A stretch of 64,000 nucleotides of DNA, from NCBI GenBank assembly GCA_037893245.1, contig JBAIAA010000594.1, positions 310,001-374,000 on the forward strand, given 5' to 3'. Under the pieces are notes generated by a model. It worked only from the letters and a program-made list of their open reading frames with translations, was not told where the DNA came from and ran no database searches. The translations under genes were made by a program, and so were the position numbers. This stretch comes from Crossaster papposus (lineage: Eukaryota > Echinodermata > Asteroidea > Velatida > Solasteridae). This document shows, one piece after another, positions 1-11,800 of this stretch (positions are counted from its first letter, which is position 1; each line of letters begins with the position of its first letter).

Positions 1-288
1 GCTGTAGTGTAGCTCGTGAAAGAACAGGAGTTTTCAGTTTTGTCATAACATAAAGATCGTCTCAGTCAACGTCTCTTCAAGCACTCAAGATAAATTGAGG
101 TGAGTTCGAAAATGTAAAACTAGACGTTGCACTTGATAATGATATACTAGTTACTACTAATTTAGCATGTTTTATGGTTTAAAAAAAGGCTGTGGCTATT
201 TTTACGTGACCGTAAAACCATGGAGGAATAAGTGCAGAACCTACGTACTTTTGCTTTTTGTACGTGGGTTCTGGTTGCGCATGCGAAG

Positions 289-492
289 TCCCTAGTTAAT
301 TGTATACAGTCCCTAGTTTTTCGTATACACGACTTTTATACCTTTTTCTATAAGACCCGGCTATAGATAAGATTATTAACCAAAATTTTTTGTTAATAAT
401 TATTACCGGTATTCGGTAATTAATAATAGAAAAAGGTATAAAAGTCGTGTATATGAAAAACATACAAGGGACTGTATACAATTAACTAGGGA
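289..492. mobile_element. 204-bp fold-back MITE
   Basis: The outer ends are perfect inverted repeats (TCCCTAGTTAATTGTATACA at the left, its complement at the right). The arms continue inward to about 65 bp each with few mismatches, around an AT-rich loop. There is no coding capacity. Target duplication not resolved. Confidence 0.8.
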
Positions 493-534
493 TTGTATCC
501 ATTTATTTTGGTGAATTATGGCTGTCAACCGTCG

Positions 535-1950
535 TTGGTTTCAGGGTTCGTTTTACAATAAAAAAGTTGCATGCACTGGTGCATGTAGACCAAAAAACCT
601 ACATGCACCAGCAAAAAGTTACATGCACCATTAATTTTGCAAACTCGTACTATACTCCGCGGCCGCCGTTGCAAAAATCACAATTCACTGACGCGGGCAA
701 CTTGTACGTGCGACAGCGAGTGTAGTCTTGGTGCAAGACGTTCTTGTTGAGTTAGTAAAACCATAAAACCATAGGGCCTATGTACTCAACACTATACGCG
801 TCGCGACTATTCCACCGATAGAGGGCGTATTCTGGAAGCCGCGAATCTGTTCTGAGCCGATGTGTGGCACAGACATATAAACACATAGACCGCCAGGTCC
901 TATTCAAAACTACAGGATGATTTCGTGATTTCGCGGCGCCCGACTAAAATACCAACTATGGGCAAATTTAGCCCTCGGTATAGGGAATTTGTACACACCC
1001 GAACTGTTCCAGTCAAATAATTATATGAAGCCATTTATCGATTTAAAAGAAAATTACATAGGGCTATACCATATACCATGTAGATTAAGCATAACCAGTG
1101 TCAATCTTGATACCCTAAAATAAAGAAGTTTTAGGCCCATTTTTGTGTCAAGCGCGTTGCCCGGTATGCGCACAGAACGTAAAAAGCGCGCGGTGCGTTG
1201 CCCGTCGAACGAAATATAGTGTACACAATTATATGAACGCGCGTGCAAAGTGCGTTGTATGATACACGCGTAATTGTACGCGCTTGGCTTTTTATAGCTA
1301 CACGCGCAGCGTCGTTTTGCCCATACTTTGCAAATCACGGTTTTGTGCACACGACTGGCGGTCTATAGGTTTATATGTCTGTGATGTGTGGTGGTTATCT
1401 GGAAGTTTCCCAACAGCGCCCTCTATTGTTTGATAGTCGTTAGGCGCAGGGGCGCTAAATCGCGATAGTTGCGTGATAATGAACAACAACGTCTTGCACC
1501 AAGACTACAGCGAGTGCTGAGCAAATATTGCCTAGAGGGGTAGCCACAATTGAGTCAATTACGATAACCCCTGTATGACGTCACTCCCGTAAACAACGTG
1601 TACGTACGTACGAATATGGAGGGCTTTCCCGATTACAAAAATAGCACTAGCGCTAGAACATGACGCGACGGCGTGCGCAAGTTTACTGATTCTGAATCTG
1701 CTGCAAGGAATAAATTATGGATTTATGAAATAAATAACACGTTCGTACATTATCTGGTAAAGTATTCAACCAACCTTATTCGTATTCTCACTGGGGCTGA
1801 TAAATATATGTCTGAAATGAGTACTTTGGTGGTCAAAAAGCTACATGCACGGCGTGCACGTGGGGCAGAAAAGTTACGTGCACAAAAAAAAATCTACATG
1901 CACTGGTGCACGCGTGCACCCGGGTAAATCGAACCCTGGTTGGTTTTCAT
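535..1950. mobile_element. Fold-back element of about 1.4 kb
   Basis: Several blocks on the left recur inverted on the right in mirror order: TGTAGTCTTGGTGCAAGACG (from about 720) with its complement near 1482-1512; a block containing ATAGAGGGCG and CAGACATATAAAC (810-895) with its complement near 1355-1430; and a CATGCACTGGTGCATGTAG block (about 570) with its complement near 1893-1915. The arms are diverged and the exact ends are approximate. No transposase was found. Confidence 0.6.
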
Positions 1951-2323
1951 ACGTTCCGCGCGTATTGATTTCCCTTGTCTGTGTCGGGAACCAGTTATAT
2001 CACGTAAAATTAGTAGGGTTACGGTCATGTAAAAAAAATAGCCACTTTGTTAAAAAAAAATTGACTTGTGCACTTGATTGAATTGATGAGTTCCATCCAC
2101 GGCCTACCGTACTAATCCGGACCTCCGTCATACTAAGTAAATGCAAGCGAAATATTAATTCATGGACATGCGCAAAATGGCGAGAGAAATAATCTGCAAA
2201 CATTGGGATATTTCGACAGAACAAATAGATTGAGGGAATCAGACACAGTCACTATATATTATCAGTTAATCTTGGTGACCTCCCCCCCCCCCCCCTCCTC
2301 TCCCCCCTTTCCCCCCTTTCTGT

Positions 2324-2454
2324 AAGCAGCGAGCAAGGCCGGAAGTGTGCTTCCCGGTACCATCGGCTTAAACCCGCCTCAAATCTAGTTTCGTTAAAAA
2401 TAATCCCACGCCTCGGCTCAATGAATGTTACAATAATCCTGGCACAAACTGGTC
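2324..2454 (+). mobile_element. Partial copy of the TAACCAGTT MITE family
   Basis: Shares GAGCAAGGCCGGAA, the GGTACCATCGGCTTAAACCC block and the terminal AAACTGG with copies at 6956-7198, 11843-12092 and 22924-23157. The left end is missing or replaced by a C-rich tract. It lies about 70 bp upstream of the ZDHHC17-like start codon. Confidence 0.75.
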
Positions 2455-2525
2455 AAAAAAAAATTGAACTCTGAAGAATTAAATTTTCTTAGGCTAGTTT
2501 TTTATTATTCGTAGGCAGAAGAGAA

Positions 2526-2827
2526 ATGGAAGAATTCAAACCGTACCCAACCCAAGCCATGGCTAGCCAAGCCGACATGCCACCGGCTCAGCTAGTGGTC
2601 AGCAGCAACGAAGTGCATCTTCCGGCCGGTCGCCGGTCACCCCATCAGGAGCAATCCCGATCCAAACCAGACCTCTCCACCTTTGACTCGGTCAAGGCCG
2701 TCCAGTATGGCGCCTTGGATCGGGTGAAAGAACTTGTTGAGAATGGCTTGGATGTACAGGAACCAGACAAGGAGAACGTGACGCTGCTGCACTGGGCTGC
2801 CATCAACAACCGCTTGGAAATTGGGAG
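2526..2827 (+). CDS. ZDHHC17: ZDHHC17-like exon 1: N-terminus and first ankyrin repeat
   Basis: Begins [10 protein letters not shown], followed by a Pro/Ser-rich tail, then the start of the ankyrin stack ([15 protein letters not shown]). It ends ...GGGAG before donor gtaaat, leaving two bases (AG) that complete an Arg codon with exon 2. The segment just upstream (ttttttattattcgtag before the ATG) also resembles a splice acceptor, so a 5'-UTR intron is possible. Confidence 0.9.
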
Positions 2828-5800
2828 GTAAATTCTAAACAGAGGGAACTACAATGTATCTGAGGGCTGTACAAGCCTTGTGTATAATACAGCCTTGTGA
2901 ATGAGTACCATGCTCATCTGCCATTTAAATGCCATCAAAAGCCCTGTTTGCACTGGACTTTTTTTGATAAAACGTACCGAGACGATGGGTGCTTTTCCTA
3001 TTTTAAGTCCAGTGCGGACAGCCTAGGACGTTTTCCTCTCAGTTACTTTTCCCTAGTCCAGTGGTTTCTTTTACCGGCCAACTGATGCCCGGGAAAACTT
3101 CCCAGGTAACTTTTCCCTAGACGATAAGTCCAGTGCGAACAGTGCGAGTCGGTAAAAGCGTCTCAGGAAAACGTACATCCGGCCCCCTACTGTGATTTCA
3201 TGCTACACAAGACACCGCGCATGCGCTTTTCACATTGTTTACGGCCTTCATGAGTCATTATAATGACAGCTCGGCTACTTCTCCCGCGGTCTCGGTAAAA
3301 TTTTCCCGTGTCGAAAGTCCAAGTGCGAACAGTGGTAACATTTGACCATTTTTTATTTTACCATCGTCTCAGTAAAACCTTCCAAAAAAAAGTCCAGTGT
3401 GAACACGGCTAAACACACAAACGTGCACCCAAGTTTGTTGATGTTTTCCATTGTTTGTAATTTTGACTATTTCCGACGGCTCTAATTGGTTTTGAACACA
3501 AATCTCAATCGAGGACACCTAGGGTAGGGTATTATTAAATGCCACGTACTTTTTTGATGTGAAAATATGATACTTTTATCATGATAATTTCATATTTTCA
3601 TTAATTTCGCTACATTTTACTTCTTGGGTACGTACGCTCAGTAAAATCAAATTTATTCGATTTTTTTCTGCTAATCTTTTGCCAAAAAAATACTTGGTAG
3701 TTTGAAAGAAAACATATGTGGGAATTGTATCACGCCAAAATCCCCAAAAATGATTCCCCACTGTCAAATCGGCTATTTTCAATTATAACTCAATATAGCT
3801 TAGCGTGACTTTACGCCGTTTTCGTGGGAGCAGGTCACAATTGATGGTACCAGAAAATCAACCACACTAACCTTGAATTTTGTTTCCCTAGTATAAACGT
3901 CCTAGACATTTATTTGGGGTATGTCTAAGTACATGTAGTAAGAGCATTGTATACTAGTGCTGGGCAAGTATTAACTCGATTATGTCATTACTCCTTATTA
4001 GTTTTTACTACTCATTAAAGGTAGGATATATCATTTGCAGACATCAAAAATATTTCCTACCGAATTATTAAGAAATATCTTACTAAATTGAAAGTAAATA
4101 ATGATTCTAGGTATCTAGCAAAATGATTGCGCTAGATATCCTGTAATTGATCAGAAAAATATAATTTTATAAAGACAAATTTGCGATCGCCGGATGGCGA
4201 TCGCGAAAAAACAAAAATAACATAAGAATAACTGCTCGACACTGGTTGAAAACAAACGCTGTTTTTTCGTACAATTCTCAGCATCCATGATTGTAAAACT
4301 TCGGACAAGTCAGTTAAACGATATTTACTATAAAAAACAACCCCCCAAATCCACCCATTTCTGATAATTCAAGCAATTACCAATGGTGTATCCTACCTTT
4401 AAACTACTCGTGGTTTTTCAACTAATCGAGTAGTCGTGCCAGCCCGAGTAGCAATAATTACTCGAGTATAATTATCGAGCATTGATTGTTGACGAGTACA
4501 GGCAGACATTGCAACACAGTGGGATTATTAACTTATGACAACAGGGTTCTAGCCATGATGGGCGGCGCCGGGCGGTACTATAAATCAAACTATGGGCACA
4601 AAGGAAAGAGAGGAGATACAAAGTCACGTTAATCATGTTCATGTAGTAATTTATTTTATTAACTTAGCTAGACTTTCACAGAAACATGCAAAAATGAACT
4701 GGACCCCCGGCTGTGAGGTGCAAGAGCTCCGCTCGCTGCGCTCGCAACGCTTCGCAATCTGATAATTTACCCGGCACTAAAAAGGTCCTAGCTAGAACCC
4801 TGTATGACAATTATGATGATTTTACGATATGATAACGTGCTTTATTGATTTTCAATTCTACCATGGAGGAATAAAAACACATTCTGAATTGGAACTTGAG
4901 CGATAATCCTCTTTTATCCTACTTGTATTTCCCCACCCAGATACCTCATCAACCATGGAGCTGTCATTGACCAACTGGGCGGGGACCTGAATTCGACCCC
5001 CCTTCACTGGGCCACCAGGCAGGGTCACCTGCCTATGGTGGTGCTGCTGATGCAGTACGGTGGGGACCCCTCCTTGCGAGACGGGGAGGGGGTGAGTGGG
5101 GTGCACCTGGCATGCCAGTACGGGCACACGGCTATTGCGGCTTACCTGATAGCCAAGGGGCAGGATCCTAACATGCTGGATGGCAACGGAATGTCCCCAC
5201 TAATGTGGGCGTGTTACAGGACATTCTCGTGAGTATGGACTCTGTGCAATGACTTGAGGTGTCCTGAATATACTGAATTTTCAATTTGCAGAGTGCAGTG
5301 AGATCCATCAGGTCAGAAATCTCAAGGTCAAACTGCTTCAGAGTCTGTGGTCACAGAGCGCAGCAGGATCCATCTCTGTTATTGATCAATGGGGATTAGC
5401 TCTCATAGTCTTAGATGGTCGTATAAGTGCAGCAGACGTTTTTATCTGATGCACTATGCTGTGTCTAGCAGGGTTAGGGTTAATTGTAAAGTTGTAAAAT
5501 ACATTTTTCTGGTCGGAGCACCTTTTCTTGTTGATGGCACTCAGTCTTTAAAGGTAGGATACACCATTGGTAATTGCTTGAATTATCATGAATGGGTGGA
5601 TTTGGGGGGTTGTATTTTGTAGTGACTATCGTTTAACTGAGCTGTCCGAAGTTTTATACAATCATGGATGCCGAGAAAAGCACGAAAAACAGCGTTTGTT
5701 TTCAACCGGTGTCGGGAAGTTATTCTTATGTTATTTGTGTTAGATCGCGAATTTTTCTTTTTAAAACTATATTTTCCAGAATAATTACAGGATATCTAGC

Positions 5801-8800
5801 GCAATCATTTTGCTGGATGCCTAGAATCATTATTTACTTTCAGATGAGTAAGATATTTCTTAATAATTTGGTAGTAAATATTTTCGATATCTGCAAATGG
5901 TGTATACTACCTTTAACCCTAACCACCCTGAGTCTATCAAAATCCATTTCCTGTTTTGGAGGATTTTAGCGGATTCAGGATACCTCCATATTGAACAACT
6001 GGAGGAGTGTGATGGATTGAGGATTTTAAGCCTAGCGTTACTGCAGGAGTTTGATGGATTCAGGATACAGAAATTTAGGTGATGGACTGTGATGGACTCT
6101 ATGGAGAAACGCACTGCAATTTTTTGTATGCCACCTAGGTATCCTGAATCCGTCACAGTCCATCAAACTTTTGCTGGTGGATTATGATGGACTCAGGATC
6201 TCTCCAGAATGCATACTGGTGGAGTCTGATGGACTCAGGACACCAGCAGTTTTTGCAAACCAAAATTGGTGGACTGTGGTGGATTCAGGATACTTTCTAG
6301 TAAAAGCCGTGAGGGAGTTAGGGTTAATCTGCATTGGTAAAGTTGCTTGACACTTGAACAGTACTTACTGCGAAGGCTTCCCATAGGTTTTGAACCCTCC
6401 GATTATGCCCTAATCCAATCGTCCCTAGTCTATGAATGCCAGTGTGTACATACTCATCAGAGTCATGCAGAATTTATAATATCAGTAAAATAAAACGCAG
6501 TGTGAAAAACTTCAACACAACTGGTCTAAATTTAGTGTAACTTTTATTTCGCATTTTTCTTTAACTTCTCTTTCACATCTTCTCCCCCCCCCTCCCCAAC
6601 CCACTTTCCACTTCCCTCAGAGTTGACCCAGCTCGTCTCCTGTTGACTCTAGGAGCAAAACCCAATCTTCAAGACAAAAACTATCTCAACTCTGCTCTGC
6701 ACTGGGCTACGGCCGTGGGTAATACGGCGGCTGTCACAACGCTACTGCAACATGGCTCAGATAGCTACGTCGAAAACAGCCGGGTAAGTTTAAGGGCTAA
6801 TTTTCAGACAATTGTATATATTTTTCTTAACGGGAAAACTTAAGAGTGATAAGAAACTAATCTTTCGATTGTGGCCCTTTGCGTATCTGCAATCTGCAAT
6901 CATTGAATGAACATTTTATTTTGCTTTATGCAAAAAACACAATAATTCAACTTATAACCAGTTCGCTCCAGAGGACGTATGTATACACGCAAAGTTTTCT
7001 CCAGATTCAAAACGGATGACGCATAAACACGTCGCGAGCAAGGGCCGAAAATGTCTGTCAGCAGTGAGCAAGGCCGGAAATGCGTGGGTGTGCTTCCTGG
7101 TACCATCGGCTTAAACCCGCCTCGAATCGAGTTTCGTTAAAAATAATCCTGCGCCCTGGCTTGGTGATGTTAATATAATCCTGGCGTAAACTGGTTAAAT
7201 AAACGTGCACTGTACACGGAGTGGTCTTTGCCAACTAGGCCGAATGGGTTGTCAAATTTCGACCCTACAACTCAGTTGATATAGACGGAGGCAACACAAT
7301 TATTGCACTCACCAGGTCATACACACCGTAATGTATTCTGAATATTTCCCCTGTTTAGCACGAGACACCGTTGGACGTTGCGATGTCAAGGCGCAATGGC
7401 TACATTGCCACACGTATCAAGGAGCACCGAGGAGAATCTCCTTATGGCTCAAAGAAAGGGAGCAAGGTTGGTTTGTTCCTTTGTCTGTCTGTCGTGGTGT
7501 ACTTTTGGGTTGTCTATGCACTAAACTGTGGACTACACTGCACAAAGGACGGGGATTTGGAGATAGTGTACACACTATGCACAAAACAGCACATCCTCAT
7601 CACTACAGTCGGTTTATTGAAAACAATATTCCCATGGAACAGTAAAGCAACTTTGTCGAACAGCACAAACTGTAATCGGATTATCTCTCTGAGGAGTACT
7701 TAGTGTAATGCACAAAAAGACACAGCTGTGTTTAAACGTTGTGCTGCTGACCAACTCGTTCTAGCACATACACCTTGTTGTGGAGACAGGTTATTTTGTT
7801 TTGAAAAAGCTGACCGAGCTGTGGGGACATTTTCCTGTAACCATAGCATTTTGGGTCTCCAGTAAAGGGGTCTAGAGGTAGAATTGGGTTAGGGTCGAAA
7901 GAATTTTCTGAGTTTGAGTTTAGAGAGATTTCCCTCAGCACACGAACCCTATGTACGTAATGTACGAAAATAATAATTGCACACGTGTGTAAACACCTAC
8001 CATATAGCGGACCCCATATTGTCCCTCTTTTCCTTGTACTTTTGTTTGTCCTGTTTTTGGAAGTCCTCCCTTAGGTTTTGTACACGATTTTCAATCGTGG
8101 ACCCTATTGTATTCTATTGTTGTACATCCACTTTAAGGCTGTGTCCGAAACGAGTGTCCAGAGCTACAGTCTACGTCTACAGCTACAGCTACATCTATGT
8201 AGGCGCTAAGGCAAATGGAATTTGGACACGGCTACGGCAAAGCCTACGGCTAGTTATTGCGCCCCCAAGTGATGCTGGAATTAGTGTTTGCAAAATTACG
8301 ATGTAAGAATTTACAACAATTATCGTCTGCTAGATGTTACGCAATGTTTGTTTACAGCCGGTCGAAATACCTGATGATATTGATGTATTTGTCGATCTGT
8401 TGGTTTCAATTCAATGCACTATTATTTAAAAATAAACAAAAATTTGCTCCAAAATTAACGTTAGTGCTGCCGCCATTTTGTTTTGCCTGAGCTAGACAAC
8501 TTTTTTTACGGCTAGATTTTTGTGACGTGGTAGCCGTAGCTGTAGCTCTAGACGGCATTTCGGACAGCGCTACAAAATTGCCGCCAGAGACAATAGACCT
8601 AGCCGTAGCTCTAGACACCCGTTTCGGACACGGCCTAACTCACCGAAATAGTAACTTTTGCACAGGAGGGTTTAATGAACGTGTTGTCTTTTGCACCCGT
8701 TCTGCACAGGACTTGCGGAAATACATCATGTTGGCCATACCAGCCATCATCATGTTCCTCCTGGGGTTTATCCCCAATCTTAGCGCTTCCTACATCATCA

Positions 8801-11800
8801 AGGCTGGTCTGTTTGCGTTAAGCGGTGGCATTGTGTACGTTTTGCTGCGGTAAGTGTAGGCTAGTCTTGTAGTCTGGGAGCCAGCTCCCAGAATCTGTCT
8901 TTTCATTTCACCTCTAAAGGGGAAAGGGTTTGGAAGGGGCGTTTTTTTGAAGTATTTTAAGGCCGGGTGTAATAAGCATCCAAGGTGTCAGCAAGGTACC
9001 TTTATTCACCAATCTCTCAAGGTTCCCCCGCCTTGCTACTCACATCGCTCAAATTTCTATTTTGTAGGAACAATGTATAGGCTATTAAAGTAAAAAGAAT
9101 TACATCAAAGTCACTTTTCTCATGTGACCGTCTCTACAAAAAGGTGTCTTATGTCGATAACAAATGAAATTGAGTTATATACATGGTAAGAAAGCCCACA
9201 GCGTAAGCTTTCATTTAGTATATAATAGAGACCCATAGCCCCTCTCATTATGGAGACACGACGTGTTTACATAATGATTACTGTTTCGGAGTTCAAATTA
9301 CACAACTGAGAAAACAGGCTTTGAAATAGTTGGCTCTGTTGCACTACAACAGAACGATGCACACAAAATGGTCGTTTTTTCCACTTTATTCATCAAAATT
9401 TCTTTTAATGAAACCTTAAACTGTAGGTATTAAAGATTTCATTTGTGACAACAAATACAAAACATATTTTGATGAAATGTTTACCCTCTCAACGTTAAGC
9501 GGGCCATTACATGATAGTGCATAGCGCGACTTAAGACACTTTTTTGTAGAGCCGGTCACATATTTCATTCAAATGATATTAAAGATGGACTACAACGGAA
9601 TAATGATAAAGGCTGTGTTGCTGTTTTTGTTCGAGAAATGTATAATGATTACTAATATATCATTAGTATTCAATAAAACTTGTTCCTTCATGCAAAAAAA
9701 CACCAAAATTGATCGGCGTTCTACGACCCAGAAAAACTCAGTTTCAGCAAAAGCCCTTAACTCATGAATAATTCATACTTTGTGTGTGACGTACTACCCA
9801 TGACGATTTACTCGGGTCGATCGTGTGCGTGCATTTTTACCGTACAATGCAATGCGGAATAACGGCGGACAAGCTAGGCTATATTTTGGTACAACTATTT
9901 TCGACCGAAAAACAGCGAAAATGTCCGATAGCAGCGAGTATTGGGAAGACCACAGTATAGATGAGGAAGAGGCATTTCGTGGAGGTACTTCTGAGGACAG
10001 TGATGGCAGCTCTAGCGATGAGGGGAGCTCACCAGACGAGGGGAGCTCACCTGCTGATGACTCTGCGGCCACGGCAGACCCGGCGGTTGCCGATGACTCG
10101 GCCGACGTAGAAGCAGTAGGCCTGGTGGTAGTACTAGTACGAATTATCTCGATGTTTGGCGCTTTCAATGTGGGGATCGATCCAGGCTTCAAACGAAACT
10201 TTGTTGTCAATCCCAGTGATTTTTTCAAAGCACTTGAAGGTTCAACACAGTCCTCTGAAAAATGTGCTGAACAAATCAAAGGCCTACTTCTTTCCGAGAA
10301 GGTGAAATCCTTTCGTGTAATATTTACGAACTTCACCCATTCCTTTGATAACGCAGGATCCCGCGGAAATTGCACAAAATGAATCTCTGGATTCTTCGAA
10401 CAATTTCTCGTGCATCCACCAACAACACATGAAGTTGGCATTATTGTAGCTGAGTGATAGTGATACACTATAAAAAAAAGATTCGTAAAAACTTCATGCC
10501 TCTGCATGAAAACGCATACATAATACACACGGAATAACATGGCGTCTTTTGTTTACTCTCGGTTGCTCATGGGTAGTACGTCATCACTTTTCGCTGGTTT
10601 ACAAGTCCGCTGGTACTATATCGTGGATTTCATTGTGGTTTTCAGTGGATCTTTGCCGGGAACCAGTACAGGGCGGGAAATTTCAAAATCGAAGAATCGA
10701 GGTCTAATTTTGTCGGTCAAATTGCAACAAAATTATTTAGAGAAAAACATGACCGTAACAATAAAGTGTTACCTGAACACAACATAAACAAGGTCCGATA
10801 ATAAATTTAATGTGTGAGTTTTCGTTGTAGTCTATCTTTAATGTGGAGCTAAACATTGCGATTGTGTAAGAACCTGTATATTGTTTTCTCCAATCATTAC
10901 CATTCCAAATCCCGCTCTGATAGCCAAGAGAAAGTCAACGTGTGGATTGTTCCGATGGAAAACAAAACCATCCTTGGTCAATCGTTTTTCAATAGAAACT
11001 GAAATGGTGTGTAATGGTGTAAATGCTCTCGTGCGCGCGCGCACGCTTGCAAGCAAAAATAACGGCTGGCACGTGATGGTTATCAACCATTAGCAAAATC
11101 CAGCACAGTGCATCTGTGGTGACTGCTTGACCTTGCTGGACTCTGCACACAAGTCAATGTGACAAAGTATGCAATCTGTTGCGTCTGGCAGGGTTTCTAG
11201 CCAAAATACCTTGGAGGGTTAGGGTTAATGGACCAGTGGGAATTGTGCTCTCTATCATGAATATGTATGTGTATGTATGAGGTATAGTAATGACAATACG
11301 TCGCCTTTTGGCTGAAAAATCATCCTCAATCATGCCAAATCTTCGTATTGCCACCATGTAAAAACTAGATTCAGCCTCAATCCTGCGAAACCCTAAATTT
11401 TGCAGTGAAGGGGTGACCATTGCCTGAATCCTTCAACATCCACCAACAATCACTGTCATGGGTAATTGAGGCAGTGCTAATAACATTTAGAAAGCAGTGT
11501 GGATGATATGGAGCCTAATACAGGGCTCAATTATGCATGGCTGAACATTAACAATGCAGGGCAAAGCCTACGAATTTGACACATTGCATCCTCCATTGCA
11601 TCATCCTTCCTGTTTCATTTATATCTGTTCATAACTGTAGGTTCTTTGTTGATAGTCGAGCTCCTCAACTTTTACCTATTGCTTTGGCAGTTGCAACCAA
11701 GGTCATCGTCAACTTTACATACTTTGCCTACTTCTGGCCTTATATCCTTTTGTTTATCTTCCACATCTGTCATGCATGGTTTTTTTATATTTTTTATTAT

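Larger units (their letters stand above)
1..2525. other. Upstream region of the ZDHHC17-like gene, filled with inverted-repeat DNA
   Basis: No coding exon was recognised. Most of the stretch is explained by a short palindromic MITE (289-492), a larger fold-back (about 535-1950), a C-rich tract (2281-2320) and a TAACCAGTT-family MITE copy (2324-2454). The promoter of the downstream gene must lie here or just before 2526, but I see no clear core motif. Confidence 0.6.

Noticed and set aside
5472..5483. Interstitial telomere array
   Set aside because: Only about two units are present at each site. It is better explained as an element end.
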